Source: Victivallales bacterium
GTDB lineage: Bacteria; Verrucomicrobiota; Lentisphaeria; Oligosphaerales; Lenti-02
Reading direction: 5' to 3'
Assembly: GCA_018648945.1 (NCBI GenBank)
Contig: JABGQJ010000156.1
Location: forward strand, 1 to 12,843
DNA length: 12,843 nucleotides
Shown: in pieces, positions 1 to 7,900 of the stretch
Numbering within the stretch: position 1 is the stretch's first letter
Layout: every line of letters begins with the position of its first letter
Program-made: the position numbers and the translations under genes
The notes under the pieces: generated by a model
What the model was told of the DNA's origin: nothing
The model's input: the letters and a program-made list of their open reading frames with translations, nothing else
The model's database searches: none

Positions 1-1
1 C

Positions 2-157
2 GATTCGCTCGATGGTCGTCTCAAGGGCCTGAAGGACAAGGTGGGCATGGCCACGCTCGAAGTGTACCTGTCGCGCAGGAAGATCTTGGGTCCCCTGGGC
101 TATGTTTACAGAGGCATATCCTGGACCGTGGAGAAGCTCCTCGTGTTGCGGCGGTAG
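2..157 (+). CDS. C-terminal fragment of a DUF4349-like protein (5' end outside window)
   Basis: An open frame enters from the left edge in frame 2 and stops at TAG 155-157, giving 51 visible residues. The fragment has a helical, charged stretch (GRLKGLKDKV), then a strand-like segment (MATLEVYLSR), then GPLGYVYRGISW and a final VEKLLVLRR. This order of coiled-coil end, a 'sl-Tl-V-L' strand and a hydrophobic tail with a basic end resembles the C-terminus of DUF4349 proteins, which are membrane-anchored envelope proteins of unknown function, often lipoproteins. The family match is from memory of the pattern and only the tail is visible, so the name is tentative. The reading frame is convincing because it stays open to the edge and uses the same G/C-rich third positions as its neighbours. 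The methyltransferase follows about 110 bp downstream on the same strand, with no clear terminator between them. Confidence 0.55.
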   Translation, partial: DSLDGRLKGLKDKVGMATLEVYLSRRKILGPLGYVYRGISWTVEKLLVLRR

Positions 158-264
158 CCCGGACTCCCCACGAACCATCGACCGCAATGTTCTGTCCGAC
201 CGCTTTCCCCAACATAGCAGCGGCACTGGGTGCCGAGCCCATGCCCCAAGCTGAGCGCCAAGAC

Positions 265-975
265 ATGAAGAATTGGTACGAGAGATTTGCCGATGATCTT
301 TGGCTCAAGCCAGACGACGTGGGCGCGGAGGAAGCAGCCTTCATCAAGAAGGCGCTGGGACTGCAGCGTGGGCAGAGCGTGCTTGATGCGCCATGCGGCG
401 CGGGGCGCATCGCGGTCCATCTGGCACACGCGGGCTGCAAGGTGACGGGAATCGACCTCAGACACTCGTTCACGGATCGGGCCGCCGCCCGTTTCCGGGC
501 TGAGAAACTGGACGGGCGCTTCTTTCCTTTCGACCTACGAGATATGGAGTTCGAGGCGGAGTTCGACGGCACCTACTCCTGGCTCGGGAGCTTCGGCTAC
601 TTCTCTGAGACCGAGAACATGGAGGTCGTCCGGAGGTACGCTCTGGCCTTGCGTCCCGCTGGTCGATTGCTGATCGACCAGCCCAACCGCGAGGCCCTGC
701 TCAGGCACTTTGTCGCGAGTGACACCATTCGCGGCTGGACCGTCAAGAATCGCTGGGACCCACGGACCCAACGGATTGAGTCGGACCGGATCGTGGAGCG
801 CGATGGGAAAGAAGAGCACAACCGGATGTCGATGAGGCTGTATACCCCCAACCAGATGAAGCGTCTGTTCGCGAGTGTCGGTCTGCGTGTCGAGGACATG
901 TACGGTTCCCGGAACGGAGAGCCCTATGCCCGGTCGTCCAGGAGGCTGATCGTGGTGGGGAGTCGCCAGAAGTGA
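265..975 (+). CDS. Class I SAM-dependent methyltransferase
   Basis: This is a 236-aa protein from the ATG at 265. Residues 39-48 read VLDAPCGAGR, the glycine-rich motif I that binds S-adenosylmethionine in class I (Rossmann-fold) methyltransferases. VTGIDL at about 60-65 supplies the motif II acidic residue for the ribose hydroxyls. A motif III-like acidic segment (FPFDLRDMEF) and the post-motif strands (ALRPAGRLLIDQPN) follow in the usual order. The N-terminus (MKNWYERFADDLWLKP) resembles the short lead of Methyltransf_25/11-type proteins of unknown substrate. The start is uncertain: in-frame ATGs at 187, 241 and 265 all lack a strong ribosome site. I chose 265 because it begins at the family-like WYERF segment and has a weak GAG 9 nt upstream. 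The substrate cannot be predicted. The protein has no membrane segment and is probably cytosolic. A terminator lies about 120 bp past the stop, so it is probably not part of the downstream transport operon. Confidence 0.85.
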   Translation: MKNWYERFADDLWLKPDDVGAEEAAFIKKALGLQRGQSVLDAPCGAGRIAVHLAHAGCKVTGIDLRHSFTDRAAARFRAEKLDGRFFPFDLRDMEFEAEFDGTYSWLGSFGYFSETENMEVVRRYALALRPAGRLLIDQPNREALLRHFVASDTIRGWTVKNRWDPRTQRIESDRIVERDGKEEHNRMSMRLYTPNQMKRLFASVGLRVEDMYGSRNGEPYARSSRRLIVVGSRQK

Positions 976-1092
976 CCCTTCGCCAACTTGAGGCGCGCCG
1001 TTAGAGGAAGCGAATCCGATCGCCGCTCCTCCCGTCCCGTCCATCACGCAGTCGGCAACTGGCGTGTGGGATGCCTGTATGCGCGTGAAAAT

Positions 1093-1137
1093 GGGCGCGA
1101 ACGGAGTATATTCCGGCTCCGCTTCGCGCCCCTTTTT
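1093..1137 (+). terminator. Rho-independent terminator downstream of the methyltransferase
   Basis: The 5' arm GGGCGCGAACGGAG (1093-1106) pairs with CTCCG (1117-1121) and TTCGCGCCC (1123-1131), leaving one bulged C at 1122 and a loop of about 10 nt. The 14-bp, mostly G-C stem is followed at once by C then five Ts (1133-1137). This is the classic form of an intrinsic terminator on the + strand. The reverse strand has only a TTTT after the stem, so it would be weaker there, and no gene approaches from that side. It probably ends transcription from the 265-975 gene and insulates the operon starting at 1310. Confidence 0.8.
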
Positions 1138-1297
1138 CCGATTGGGGCCGAGCCAGAACCTTGCCCTCAGCGACAGGTATGCCCAAAGGTGTTCGATCCG
1201 ACGACAGTCCACGCCGCTTCCCCCGGTTCACCCGGTGTGGTCCAGTCCTGCCTGCTGAGTCCCCGACGAGGCGCGGCAAGCCTTCCTACCCGCCGCT

Positions 1298-1302
1298 GAG
1301 GA
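1298..1302 (+). promoter_or_regulatory. Ribosome binding site for the GTG start at 1310
   Basis: GAGGA lies 7 nt upstream of GTG 1310-1312. This good Shine-Dalgarno match decides the start of the 287-aa gene, which has no ATG near its N-terminus. Confidence 0.7.
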
Positions 1303-1309
1303 TTCGTTC

Positions 1310-2173
1310 GTGCAGCCCCATATCTGGCGCCAATACAGCTTTCAGCTTCCCGACGATTGGGAGATGCTGCAGTTTACCCGCGACCCTGTGGTCGGGCGGT
1401 GCGCCTTTGCCGATCGTCGTCAGTTCCGCTTCGAGATGAACTGGCGTGCGGTCAAGGGCACGCCGGACTTCGACCGCATGCTGGCCGATTACCAGTCGCG
1501 ACTCGAGGAGGATGGCATCGAGTGCGTGCAGCGCATCGAGCACCGTCGCTGGCGCGGCGTGAGCGGCCAGGAGGGGCGTCGGCTCACGACCCGCTACGGG
1601 CGCTACGTAGGCGAAAATCAGTCTGTGCTGGAGGTGGTCTTCCTCTGGCCCAAGAACCGCGACCCGGCTCTGGAGAGGCGGATTCTCGATTCCTTCGCGT
1701 TCCAGCCTGCGGTCGATGACCTGGTCCGCTGGCGCACCTTCGGGCTCGACCTGAGCGTTTCCGAGACCCACGATCTCTGGAAGGTCAGCGCCCAGCCCAC
1801 CTCTACGACCATGAAGTTCACTGCCCAGAAAGGCTATCGGGAGCAACGGTTTGGGCGATTCGCCATGGTCGAGGAATGGCTCGTCGGCACCCCCGGGCAG
1901 TGGCTGCGCACATGGTTGCCCCGGGGCTACCGGGTCGATCACCAGACCAGACACATCCGGGACAGTCATGAGATCTTCAGTATCAGCGGGTTGCGATATC
2001 CGCCGACGCTTAGGGACGCATTCAAGGGACGGCGGCGGATAAAAGCCTCTGCCTGGATTTGCCCTCATGACAAGAGGCTGTACAGTTTGCTTCTCGTTTC
2101 CACCGGACGAGTTGTTGATTTGGAGTCCCGAATTGGCCTACGTTGCTGCGAGCGCATGGAGGTGAATCCATGA
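1310..2173 (+). CDS. Conserved-type hypothetical protein with two similar modules; first gene of the operon
   Basis: This 287-aa protein starts at GTG with GAGGA 7 nt upstream. I do not recognise a named family. Two halves look alike. Residues about 6-45 read W-x2-YSFQLP-x2-WEMLQF, then GR-CAFADRR and FRFEMNW, and a helix and strand ending ILDSFAFQP follow at 125-133. Residues about 141-190 begin again with WRTFGLDL, then LWKVSAQ, and then RFGRFAMVEEW. A 'LP-x-dW' start and a closing 'iLdSF-F' strand recall the PsbP/Mog1/DcrB-type alpha-beta fold, so a tandem of two such modules is my structural guess. There is no signal peptide or membrane segment, and tryptophan, arginine and charged residues are abundant, so it is probably cytosolic. 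Its stop overlaps the start of the PqqD-like gene (ATGA at 2170), so the two are likely translationally coupled and may work together. Function is unknown. Confidence 0.8.
   Translation: MQPHIWRQYSFQLPDDWEMLQFTRDPVVGRCAFADRRQFRFEMNWRAVKGTPDFDRMLADYQSRLEEDGIECVQRIEHRRWRGVSGQEGRRLTTRYGRYVGENQSVLEVVFLWPKNRDPALERRILDSFAFQPAVDDLVRWRTFGLDLSVSETHDLWKVSAQPTSTTMKFTAQKGYREQRFGRFAMVEEWLVGTPGQWLRTWLPRGYRVDHQTRHIRDSHEIFSISGLRYPPTLRDAFKGRRRIKASAWICPHDKRLYSLLLVSTGRVVDLESRIGLRCCERMEVNP
2158..2165 (+). promoter_or_regulatory. Strong ribosome binding site for the PqqD-like gene
   Basis: GGAGGTGA, near-perfect to the 16S anti-Shine-Dalgarno, lies inside the end of the 287-aa gene with GGAGG 7 nt upstream of ATG 2170. 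It fixes the start at 2170 rather than the in-frame ATG at 2143 and suggests strong coupled translation. Confidence 0.8.
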
Positions 2174-2553
2174 GTTCAACCCCAGGCAACACCGATGGGC
2201 CATGGCTGGGACTCCTGAGTTCCCGGCCTGTGCGCAATGCCTCAGCCCGCGTCATGGAGCACAAGGACGACCGAGTGGCCGTCTATGTGCGCCAGAAGCG
2301 CCCATGGTTCCTGAAGGTGCCGCCACTCTCCTGGATCGTCCCCTTCAAGCGCGAGCGCCGCGCACTGCTCGACAGGGTGGGAACGCGACTGTGGCGAATG
2401 TGCGATGGCGAACGTACGGTCCTGGAGTTGGTTGACTCCATCCGCGGGCACTACGGACTCACCTTCCACGAGAGCCGGGCAGCCGTGACCGGGTATCTCA
2501 AACTGCTGACGGAACGCGGTGTCATTGCCATCGTAACGCAGGAAGAACCATGA
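2170..2553 (+). CDS. PqqD-like protein (RRE-type peptide-binding fold)
   Basis: This 127-aa protein starts at ATG 2170 behind a strong GGAGGTGA site. Residues 67-84 (LDRVGTRLWRMCDGERTV) carry the hallmark of PqqD-family proteins, 'LD-x2-G-x2-W-x2-CDG-x-rTv'. They are preceded by RN at 22-23 and a strand pair (RVAVYVRQKRP, 35-45), and followed by the helices ending LTERGVIAI (113-121), also as in PqqD. In PQQ synthesis and many RiPP pathways this winged-helix fold binds the leader of a precursor peptide and presents it to a radical SAM or other enzyme. No such enzyme or precursor is visible here. The basic segment about 41-64 (RQKRPWFLKV to PFKRERR) is longer than in PqqD itself. It overlaps its neighbours on both sides by ATGA (2170 and 2550), which ties it to the permease and suggests it recognises a peptide or protein segment for the ABC system. 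It is not PqqD proper, so I give no symbol. Confidence 0.85.
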   Translation: MSSTPGNTDGPWLGLLSSRPVRNASARVMEHKDDRVAVYVRQKRPWFLKVPPLSWIVPFKRERRALLDRVGTRLWRMCDGERTVLELVDSIRGHYGLTFHESRAAVTGYLKLLTERGVIAIVTQEEP

Positions 2554-4154
2554 AGAAAGAGATCAACGTTGCTGACCAGCCCTGGCTGGGGTTCTCCCGG
2601 ATCATCCAGATCACGGTTGACGGCATCCGTTACCGCTTGTTCCGCGCCTCCGTGACCGTGGCGGTGATCGCCGTGGCCGTGGCCTTTCTGATGAATATCC
2701 TGAGCGAGAGCCTGATCAAGCGTTCCGTGGCGCAGAACACCCGCGACCGCATCCACCGGATGCGGCTCATCCACAACTGGAGCGCTCGCCTCACGTCCCC
2801 CGGCAACCCCGAATCCCTGCTCGACGAGTTCGCTCGCAGCGAGGTCGGCAGTGACATGTACCGCGAAGTGGCGGGCATGAGCGGCTTCGATGAGGCCGGC
2901 ATGAAGGAATTCCACGATCACGCGGTCATGGCCGTCAGCTACCTAGACTTCTTCAACAGTTTGGACTATGCCAAGCGCCGCAATCTGATCCACACGGCCA
3001 CCGGCATCGGGATCTTCACGCGCCTCAAGGACGAGGCGGCCATGACGCAGTTTACCGAGGGGATGAAGAACATCCTGTCCGTCCGCTTCGTCAGCACGTA
3101 TCCCGAGCTCGACGCGTTCCTGGCAAACTGGGAAGGCGAGCAACTGAAACTCAAGGCCGTTCTCGACGCCCGGGTCCAAGCCGTGGCCAAGATTGATACC
3201 GCTCTCGCCGGGCGGACCATTGCCGAGGCGCTGTCCGAAGCCGAGGGCGAGTTCGGCGAGACGATCCGCAACGCCGGTTTCGTGTTCGAGGCCGGAACCA
3301 CGGCCGGCATCATTGCCGGACAGGCCCGGAGCGAACTGGATGTCATGCGCATCCAGGAATCCATGGACAGCTACGCCTGCAAGCAGGCCATCGCGCGGCG
3401 CGAGAATACCTTGCCTGCCGACGTGAATGTGGTCCTCATGTGGCAGAACGTTGACAGCCTCCGCTTCGCCAAGGAGTATCTGGCATGCATGGTGGCCGAG
3501 AACGAGAAGGCAGTCGCCTACCAGCAGAAAATGAAGGAATTGGACGCGGCAGAGCCAAAGGAAGAGACTGGTGCCGTCGCCGACAAGGCCGAGGGAACGG
3601 CCACCGAAGAGAAGGACAAGGGCACCCGCCTCGACGTCGAGGGCCTGACTGCCGCGCGCCTGGTGACGCTTGCTCAGGCGCGGGACGAGGAGGCCTCCCT
3701 GATCCGGGCCGAGCGCCTCACCGTCGGCGCCGGCGAAGGCTTCATGGGGCTTGGCGAGCGCCTGGCTTGGCTGCTCTTCGTCTCCCTGCTTGTCTGCGGC
3801 ATTGGCATCGCCAACGCCATGCTGATGACTGTGACCGAGCGTTTTACGGAGATCGCCACCCTCAAGTGCCTCGGTGCGCTGGATGGGTTCATCATGATCA
3901 TGTTCGTGATGGAGAGTTGTTTCCTTGGCTTCGTTGGCGGCGTCATCGGGTCCATTCTTGGTGCCCTCATCGGGCTCTCCCGGATGCTTGCCGCCTTTGG
4001 CTTGAATTTCGCGGGGGCGATTCCCGCCACGGATATCATCGTGGCGATCGTCGCCTCAGTCGTCATGGGGATGCTGTTGGCCGCCTTCGCTGCGGTCCTG
4101 CCCTCATTCAAGGCGGCCCGCCTGGCACCGATGGAAGCAATGCGCATCGAATAG
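2550..4154 (+). CDS. FtsX/MacB-type ABC transporter permease
   Basis: This is a 534-aa inner-membrane permease. ATG 2550 overlaps the upstream stop and has AGGAAG a few nt before it. TM1 is at about 33-52. A large extracytoplasmic part spans 53-400. TM2 (404-427), TM3 (448-477) and TM4 (492-516) form the FtsX domain. The family signature is clear: IANAMLMTVTERFTEIATLKCLGA (in pieces at 420-443) and the closing PSFKAARLAPMEAMRIE after the last TM. Type VII ABC permeases of this kind (LolC/E, MacB, FtsX) have four TMs and convert ATP hydrolysis into movement of their periplasmic parts. The periplasmic part here is unusual: about 350 aa, apparently mainly helical, with an acidic/lysine linker at about 326-360, where MacB has a roughly 220-aa mixed domain. 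The adjacent ATPase (4183) is the obvious partner. It may pair with the giant permease at 4992 as LolC pairs with LolE. Confidence 0.92.
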   Translation: MKKEINVADQPWLGFSRIIQITVDGIRYRLFRASVTVAVIAVAVAFLMNILSESLIKRSVAQNTRDRIHRMRLIHNWSARLTSPGNPESLLDEFARSEVGSDMYREVAGMSGFDEAGMKEFHDHAVMAVSYLDFFNSLDYAKRRNLIHTATGIGIFTRLKDEAAMTQFTEGMKNILSVRFVSTYPELDAFLANWEGEQLKLKAVLDARVQAVAKIDTALAGRTIAEALSEAEGEFGETIRNAGFVFEAGTTAGIIAGQARSELDVMRIQESMDSYACKQAIARRENTLPADVNVVLMWQNVDSLRFAKEYLACMVAENEKAVAYQQKMKELDAAEPKEETGAVADKAEGTATEEKDKGTRLDVEGLTAARLVTLAQARDEEASLIRAERLTVGAGEGFMGLGERLAWLLFVSLLVCGIGIANAMLMTVTERFTEIATLKCLGALDGFIMIMFVMESCFLGFVGGVIGSILGALIGLSRMLAAFGLNFAGAIPATDIIVAIVASVVMGMLLAAFAAVLPSFKAARLAPMEAMRIE

Positions 4155-4168
4155 CGACGGAATAGCGA
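4149..4168 (+). repeat. 9-bp direct repeat at the permease stop codon
   Basis: GAATAGCGA occurs at 4149-4157 and again at 4160-4168, an 11-bp period. The first copy contains the permease stop TAG (4152-4154). It is probably a small tandem duplication in the 28-bp spacer before the ATPase start. Confidence 0.6.
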
Positions 4169-4182
4169 GTTGGCAGTTGACC

Positions 4183-4953
4183 ATGGCTGAACACACTGAT
4201 CCTCAGACCGACACGGGCGAAGAGCGGGTAATTATCCGCACCGTGGGCCTCAAGAAGAGCTACGTCATGAAGGACGTGGTTACCGAGGCCCTCCGCGGCA
4301 TCGACGTGGAGATCCTCACCGCCGAGTTCATCTCGGTCATGGGCCCCTCCGGCTCGGGCAAGAGCACCTTCTTCAACATGATCGGTGCCTTGGACAGCCC
4401 CACCACTGGGCGCGTTTTCATCGACGAGGTGGATGTGGCCCAACTCACCGCCGAGGAGCTTGCCTTCCTCCGCTGCCACAAGATCGGCTACATCTTCCAG
4501 AGCTACAATCTGATCAAGTACATGACGGCCCTGGAAAATGTGACCACCCCGATGGCCTTCGGGGGCGTCCAGCCCGACGAAGCGCGCGAACGCGGCATGG
4601 ACCTGCTTGATCTCGTTGGCCTCAAGGACCGTTGGCACCACCGGCCGGTTGAGATGTCCGGCGGCCAGCAGCAACGCGTGGCCATCGCCCGCAGCCTTGC
4701 CAACAACCCCAGCGTGCTGCTCTGCGACGAGCCTACCGCCAACCTCGACCTGCACACCGGCCAGGAGATCCTCGATATTCTCCAGCGCCTCAATAAAGAA
4801 AAGGGCGTCACCATTATCTGCGCGACGCACGATCACCGGATGATGGACATCTGCGACCGCCTGATGTGGATCCGGGATGGTATGATCGACCGTATCGCTC
4901 GCCGCGACGAAGTCCATGTGGAAGTCGGCGGCATCGGCGGAATGGAAGAGTGA
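4183..4953 (+). CDS. ABC transporter ATP-binding protein, MacB/LolD class
   Basis: This 256-aa cytoplasmic ATPase has every motif intact: Walker [10 protein letters not shown] (54-62), Q-loop Gln106 in GYIFQSYNL, signature MSGGQQQR (158-165), Walker B VLLCDEP (178-184) with catalytic Glu183, D-loop in TANLD, and H-loop His216 in CATHDH. The 'FQSYNLI--MTALENV' and '[16 protein letters not shown]' strings are typical of the LolD/MacB/FtsE group that drives FtsX-type permeases. I chose ATG 4183; an in-frame TTG at 4177 adds only two residues. No strong ribosome site is seen, so translation may depend on the upstream gene. A short tail after the ABC core (241-256) is acidic and glycine-rich (EVHVEVGG-IGGMEE). 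It sits 28 bp after one permease and 38 bp before another, so it could serve either or both. A second, clearly related ATPase closes the operon. Confidence 0.95.
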   Translation: MAEHTDPQTDTGEERVIIRTVGLKKSYVMKDVVTEALRGIDVEILTAEFISVMGPSGSGKSTFFNMIGALDSPTTGRVFIDEVDVAQLTAEELAFLRCHKIGYIFQSYNLIKYMTALENVTTPMAFGGVQPDEARERGMDLLDLVGLKDRWHHRPVEMSGGQQQRVAIARSLANNPSVLLCDEPTANLDLHTGQEILDILQRLNKEKGVTIICATHDHRMMDICDRLMWIRDGMIDRIARRDEVHVEVGGIGGMEE

Positions 4954-4991
4954 GCCTGGGAACCCCGAGGCGAAAAGGACCCAAATCTACG

Positions 4992-7900
4992 ATGAGACAT
5001 CTCTCCCTCGCAACCCTCGCTCTGGCCACCTGCCTGCTGCTGCCGGCCCTGCACGGCGCGTCCGGCACGTTTGTGCAGGACTGTCAAGTGTTGACCCGCG
5101 ACAGCCACCGTCTCTCGGGCACCCCCGAGGGCGAGCGGGCTGCGGACCACGTGCTCCAACGGCTGGAGGCCATTGGCCCGGACGAACTGATCGTCCAGCC
5201 GTTTGCCACCACCCAGACGCGCATCAATACCTGCGAAGTCACCGTGGCCGACAAGGTCATCAAGCTCCTGCCGATGCGGCCGAACGGCATCATCGCCCCC
5301 GTCACCCCCGAAGAGGGGATCACCGGCAAGCTCGTGCACATGGGCAAGGGAGACGCCGATGCGTTCGCCCGCAAGTCCGTCAAGGACTGCATTGTCGTGC
5401 TCGACTACAACACCGGCGAGACTTGGCTTCGCGCCTTCCGGCTTGGCGGCAAAGCCGTCATTTTCACCCGCAACGGCCCCACCGAGGCTGCCCACCCGCA
5501 CTATGTGGAAAGCAGCGCCAACCTGCCTCGCTACTACCACAGCGGCCCGCTCAGCGACCTCCCGGAAGGGGAGCAGGCGACCGTCCGCTGTTCCGTCACC
5601 TGGGAACGGGGCGAAGGTCGCAATCTGGTGGCCTTTTTCAAGGGCAGCGCGCCGGCCTTCAGTAACGACACGAACGCCAAGGAGGAGGTCATCCTCCTCG
5701 CCACCAATCTTGACAGTTTCGGCGAGATTCCGCGCCTGACCCCCGGCGCGCGCGGCGCCGCCAACTGCGCCGGCCTGCTGAAGATCGCCGAGTATGTCAA
5801 GACCCATCGGCCACGGCGCCATGTTCTCGTCGTCTTCTTTGACAACCAAGCCCGCTGCCATATGGGGGCCAGCGCGTTCTACCGGGCCTTGGAGGACGAC
5901 AAGGAAGACGAGAAGGTGGAGACCCGGCTCGAGTATGCCGATGCCGAACGCGTCTTCCTCGACCAGATCACCGAGCTTGCCAACGACCCCTCCCCGCTGA
6001 CGATGGAGTCGCCCGTCCGTCGCCAACTTCTCGACCGCCTGGCCAACAAGTCGAAAGCCCAAGCCGAGTTCACCAAGGACGCGGCCTACCAGCTTCGCGA
6101 CGAGGTGCTTCAGTACCACAAGCAGAACCCCAAGGGGCTGCCGGAGGATCTACAGGCCCGCTCCGACGAGGTGGACCGCATCCTGAAGGAGGTCCTTGAG
6201 CCCCGGAAGGACACCTGGAACGATCTGCAGCGGATCATCGGTCGTCTGAGTGGGCAGTTCAGCGTCCCGGAGAAGATCGACTACGAGAAGGACATGAAGG
6301 ACCTGACCGAAGCCGAGAGGACCGCGAGGATCGAGACGGTCAAGAAGAACCTCGCCAACATTCTCACCGAGGTCCGCACGGATCTGAAGCTGCGCAGCGA
6401 CGAACTCGATTTCGAGGCCGCCTCGCTGAATGCCGGCAAGGCGATCAAGACGTTGACCGGAGAGGAAGCCATCACCCTCCATGCCTCCCTCGCGCTGAGC
6501 GACACTGCCCGGCGTTGGGGGTTGGTTATCGGTGGGGAATCGGCCCTCCATTCATCCAAGGACAACCCCGGGCTGTACGGCAAGATCCAGGCCGTCTTCG
6601 ACCGGGCGTACGTGGGCATGGGTGGGGAAGAAGGTGCCGACACGGTCTTCCTGCGCGAATCCGCCAACCAGGACCTGCCGCAGACTCGCGTCCTCTGGGG
6701 TGCCCCTTTCCTGGTGCACAGCGGTGAGGTAGCGGGCCTGTTCGGCATCTACAATCTGGTGCTTGCCACTGCTCAGGAAGGCCTTCCCCGCGAGGGCACG
6801 CCCGACGATACGCTGGCCAATCTCGACCTCGACGTAGTCGAGGCCCAGATCGACGACATCTGCCGCTTCCTCTGCGGCCCTGCCGATGCTCCCCAGGAAG
6901 GGGAGGGGGCGCTGGCCGCGCTCCACCGGGAACTGAAGAGGTTCACCCCTCGCCTGGAGGCGGCAGAGAGCAACGAGGAAACCGACGCGATCAAGGCGGA
7001 GATCGAGGCGTTCCGCAAGGCCAACCCGTTGCTCACGGCCGTGGCCAACCAGGAGGGACTCTCCCTGCGGCGGAGCATCGTCGATGACAAGGAATACGTC
7101 ACCCCTCGCTTCGAGAACGACACCGTCAATGCCCCGACCGTCATGGGGTTGCTCCCAGGCAATCCCATCCCCAACACGCCGATGCCAGGGGCTACCGTGC
7201 AGCTGCGCCTGCGCGCATCCTACACGCTCGCCTACAATCCCAACAAGCCCTTCGGCTTCGACAACTTCCAGGTCCTCCGCACGACTCGCAACGGGGTCTA
7301 CTCCATCGGCCCCGTCACCGGCGGCGGCGCCTGGCGCTCGCGCGGCGGCTTCGCAGCCGTCTTCGACGACTACGGGAAGATCACCAACGTCTCGGATCTG
7401 CAGTCCTACAAGGGCGTCAAGTCGCGGCTGAATGTCTTCCGGGCCCGCGCCGGCATGGCCACGCTGCCGCCGCAGTTGCGCACGGATCGCCTCCCTGGCG
7501 AGGACATCCAGGTGATGAGTGCTCGCGCCAACGCCATGCTCGACCTGAAGAAGTCCTTCAGCGAGACGGCGGACGGGGTCGTGACCTGGTACAGCGACGA
7601 CCGCGAGAAGGGCGTGAAACTCTTCAGCCTGCGCCAGTTCGTCGGCCTCAACAATGGTCCCGAGACCTTCGAGACCGGTGCTGCCATCAAGTCCCCCAAT
7701 GGGGATGGGTTCTCCATGCTGAAGGGAGACCTGTCCTTCGACGTCCCTGCCCGTTCCGCAGCCGACCTTTGGCGGCTCAACGAGTCGCGCCTGGCCGTTC
7801 TGCGCAGCAAGGGGATTCAGGACAGCTCCCTTGCCGAACTCCACGGGCGTTCCGAGGACCTCCTGATCGAGGCCCAGAGCGAGACCTCTCCGCTGCGTCG

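Larger units (their letters stand above)
976..1309. other. Intergenic region (334 bp) between methyltransferase and transport operon
   Basis: This is the only gap over 300 bp. Its left half contains the intrinsic terminator at about 1093-1137. The right half (1138-1309) should hold the promoter of the downstream operon, but I found no convincing -35/-10 pair at 16-18 bp spacing. The TTGCCC near 1160 and TATGCC near 1178 are too close together. Short open frames cross the region, but they run through the terminator hairpin, lack ribosome sites and have arginine- and serine-rich compositions typical of non-coding GC-rich DNA, so I do not call a gene here. Confidence 0.6.

Noticed and set aside
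988..1299. Possible small gene in the intergenic region
   Set aside because: The frame runs through the terminator hairpin, has no ribosome site and shows an Arg/Ser/Pro-rich composition.
2170..2553. True PqqD of PQQ biosynthesis
   Set aside because: No pqqA, pqqB, pqqC or pqqE gene is in the window and the context is an ABC transport operon.
4866..4991. N-terminal extension of the giant permease frame back to 4866
   Set aside because: It lies inside the well-supported ATPase gene, and ATG 4992 begins a good signal peptide, so the longer start is not used.
4992..5070. Lipoprotein signal at Cys14 of the giant permease
   Set aside because: The residue before Cys is Thr and hydrophobic sequence continues after it, so it does not fit a lipobox. 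An ordinary signal peptide is more likely.
4833..6119. 428-aa open frame on the - strand
   Set aside because: It spans the end of one real gene and the start of another on the opposite strand, and has no motif or ribosome site.
4992..6900. Active M28 aminopeptidase
   Set aside because: The fold plan matches but the aligned metal and catalytic residues are replaced at four motif positions, so I do not call enzyme activity.
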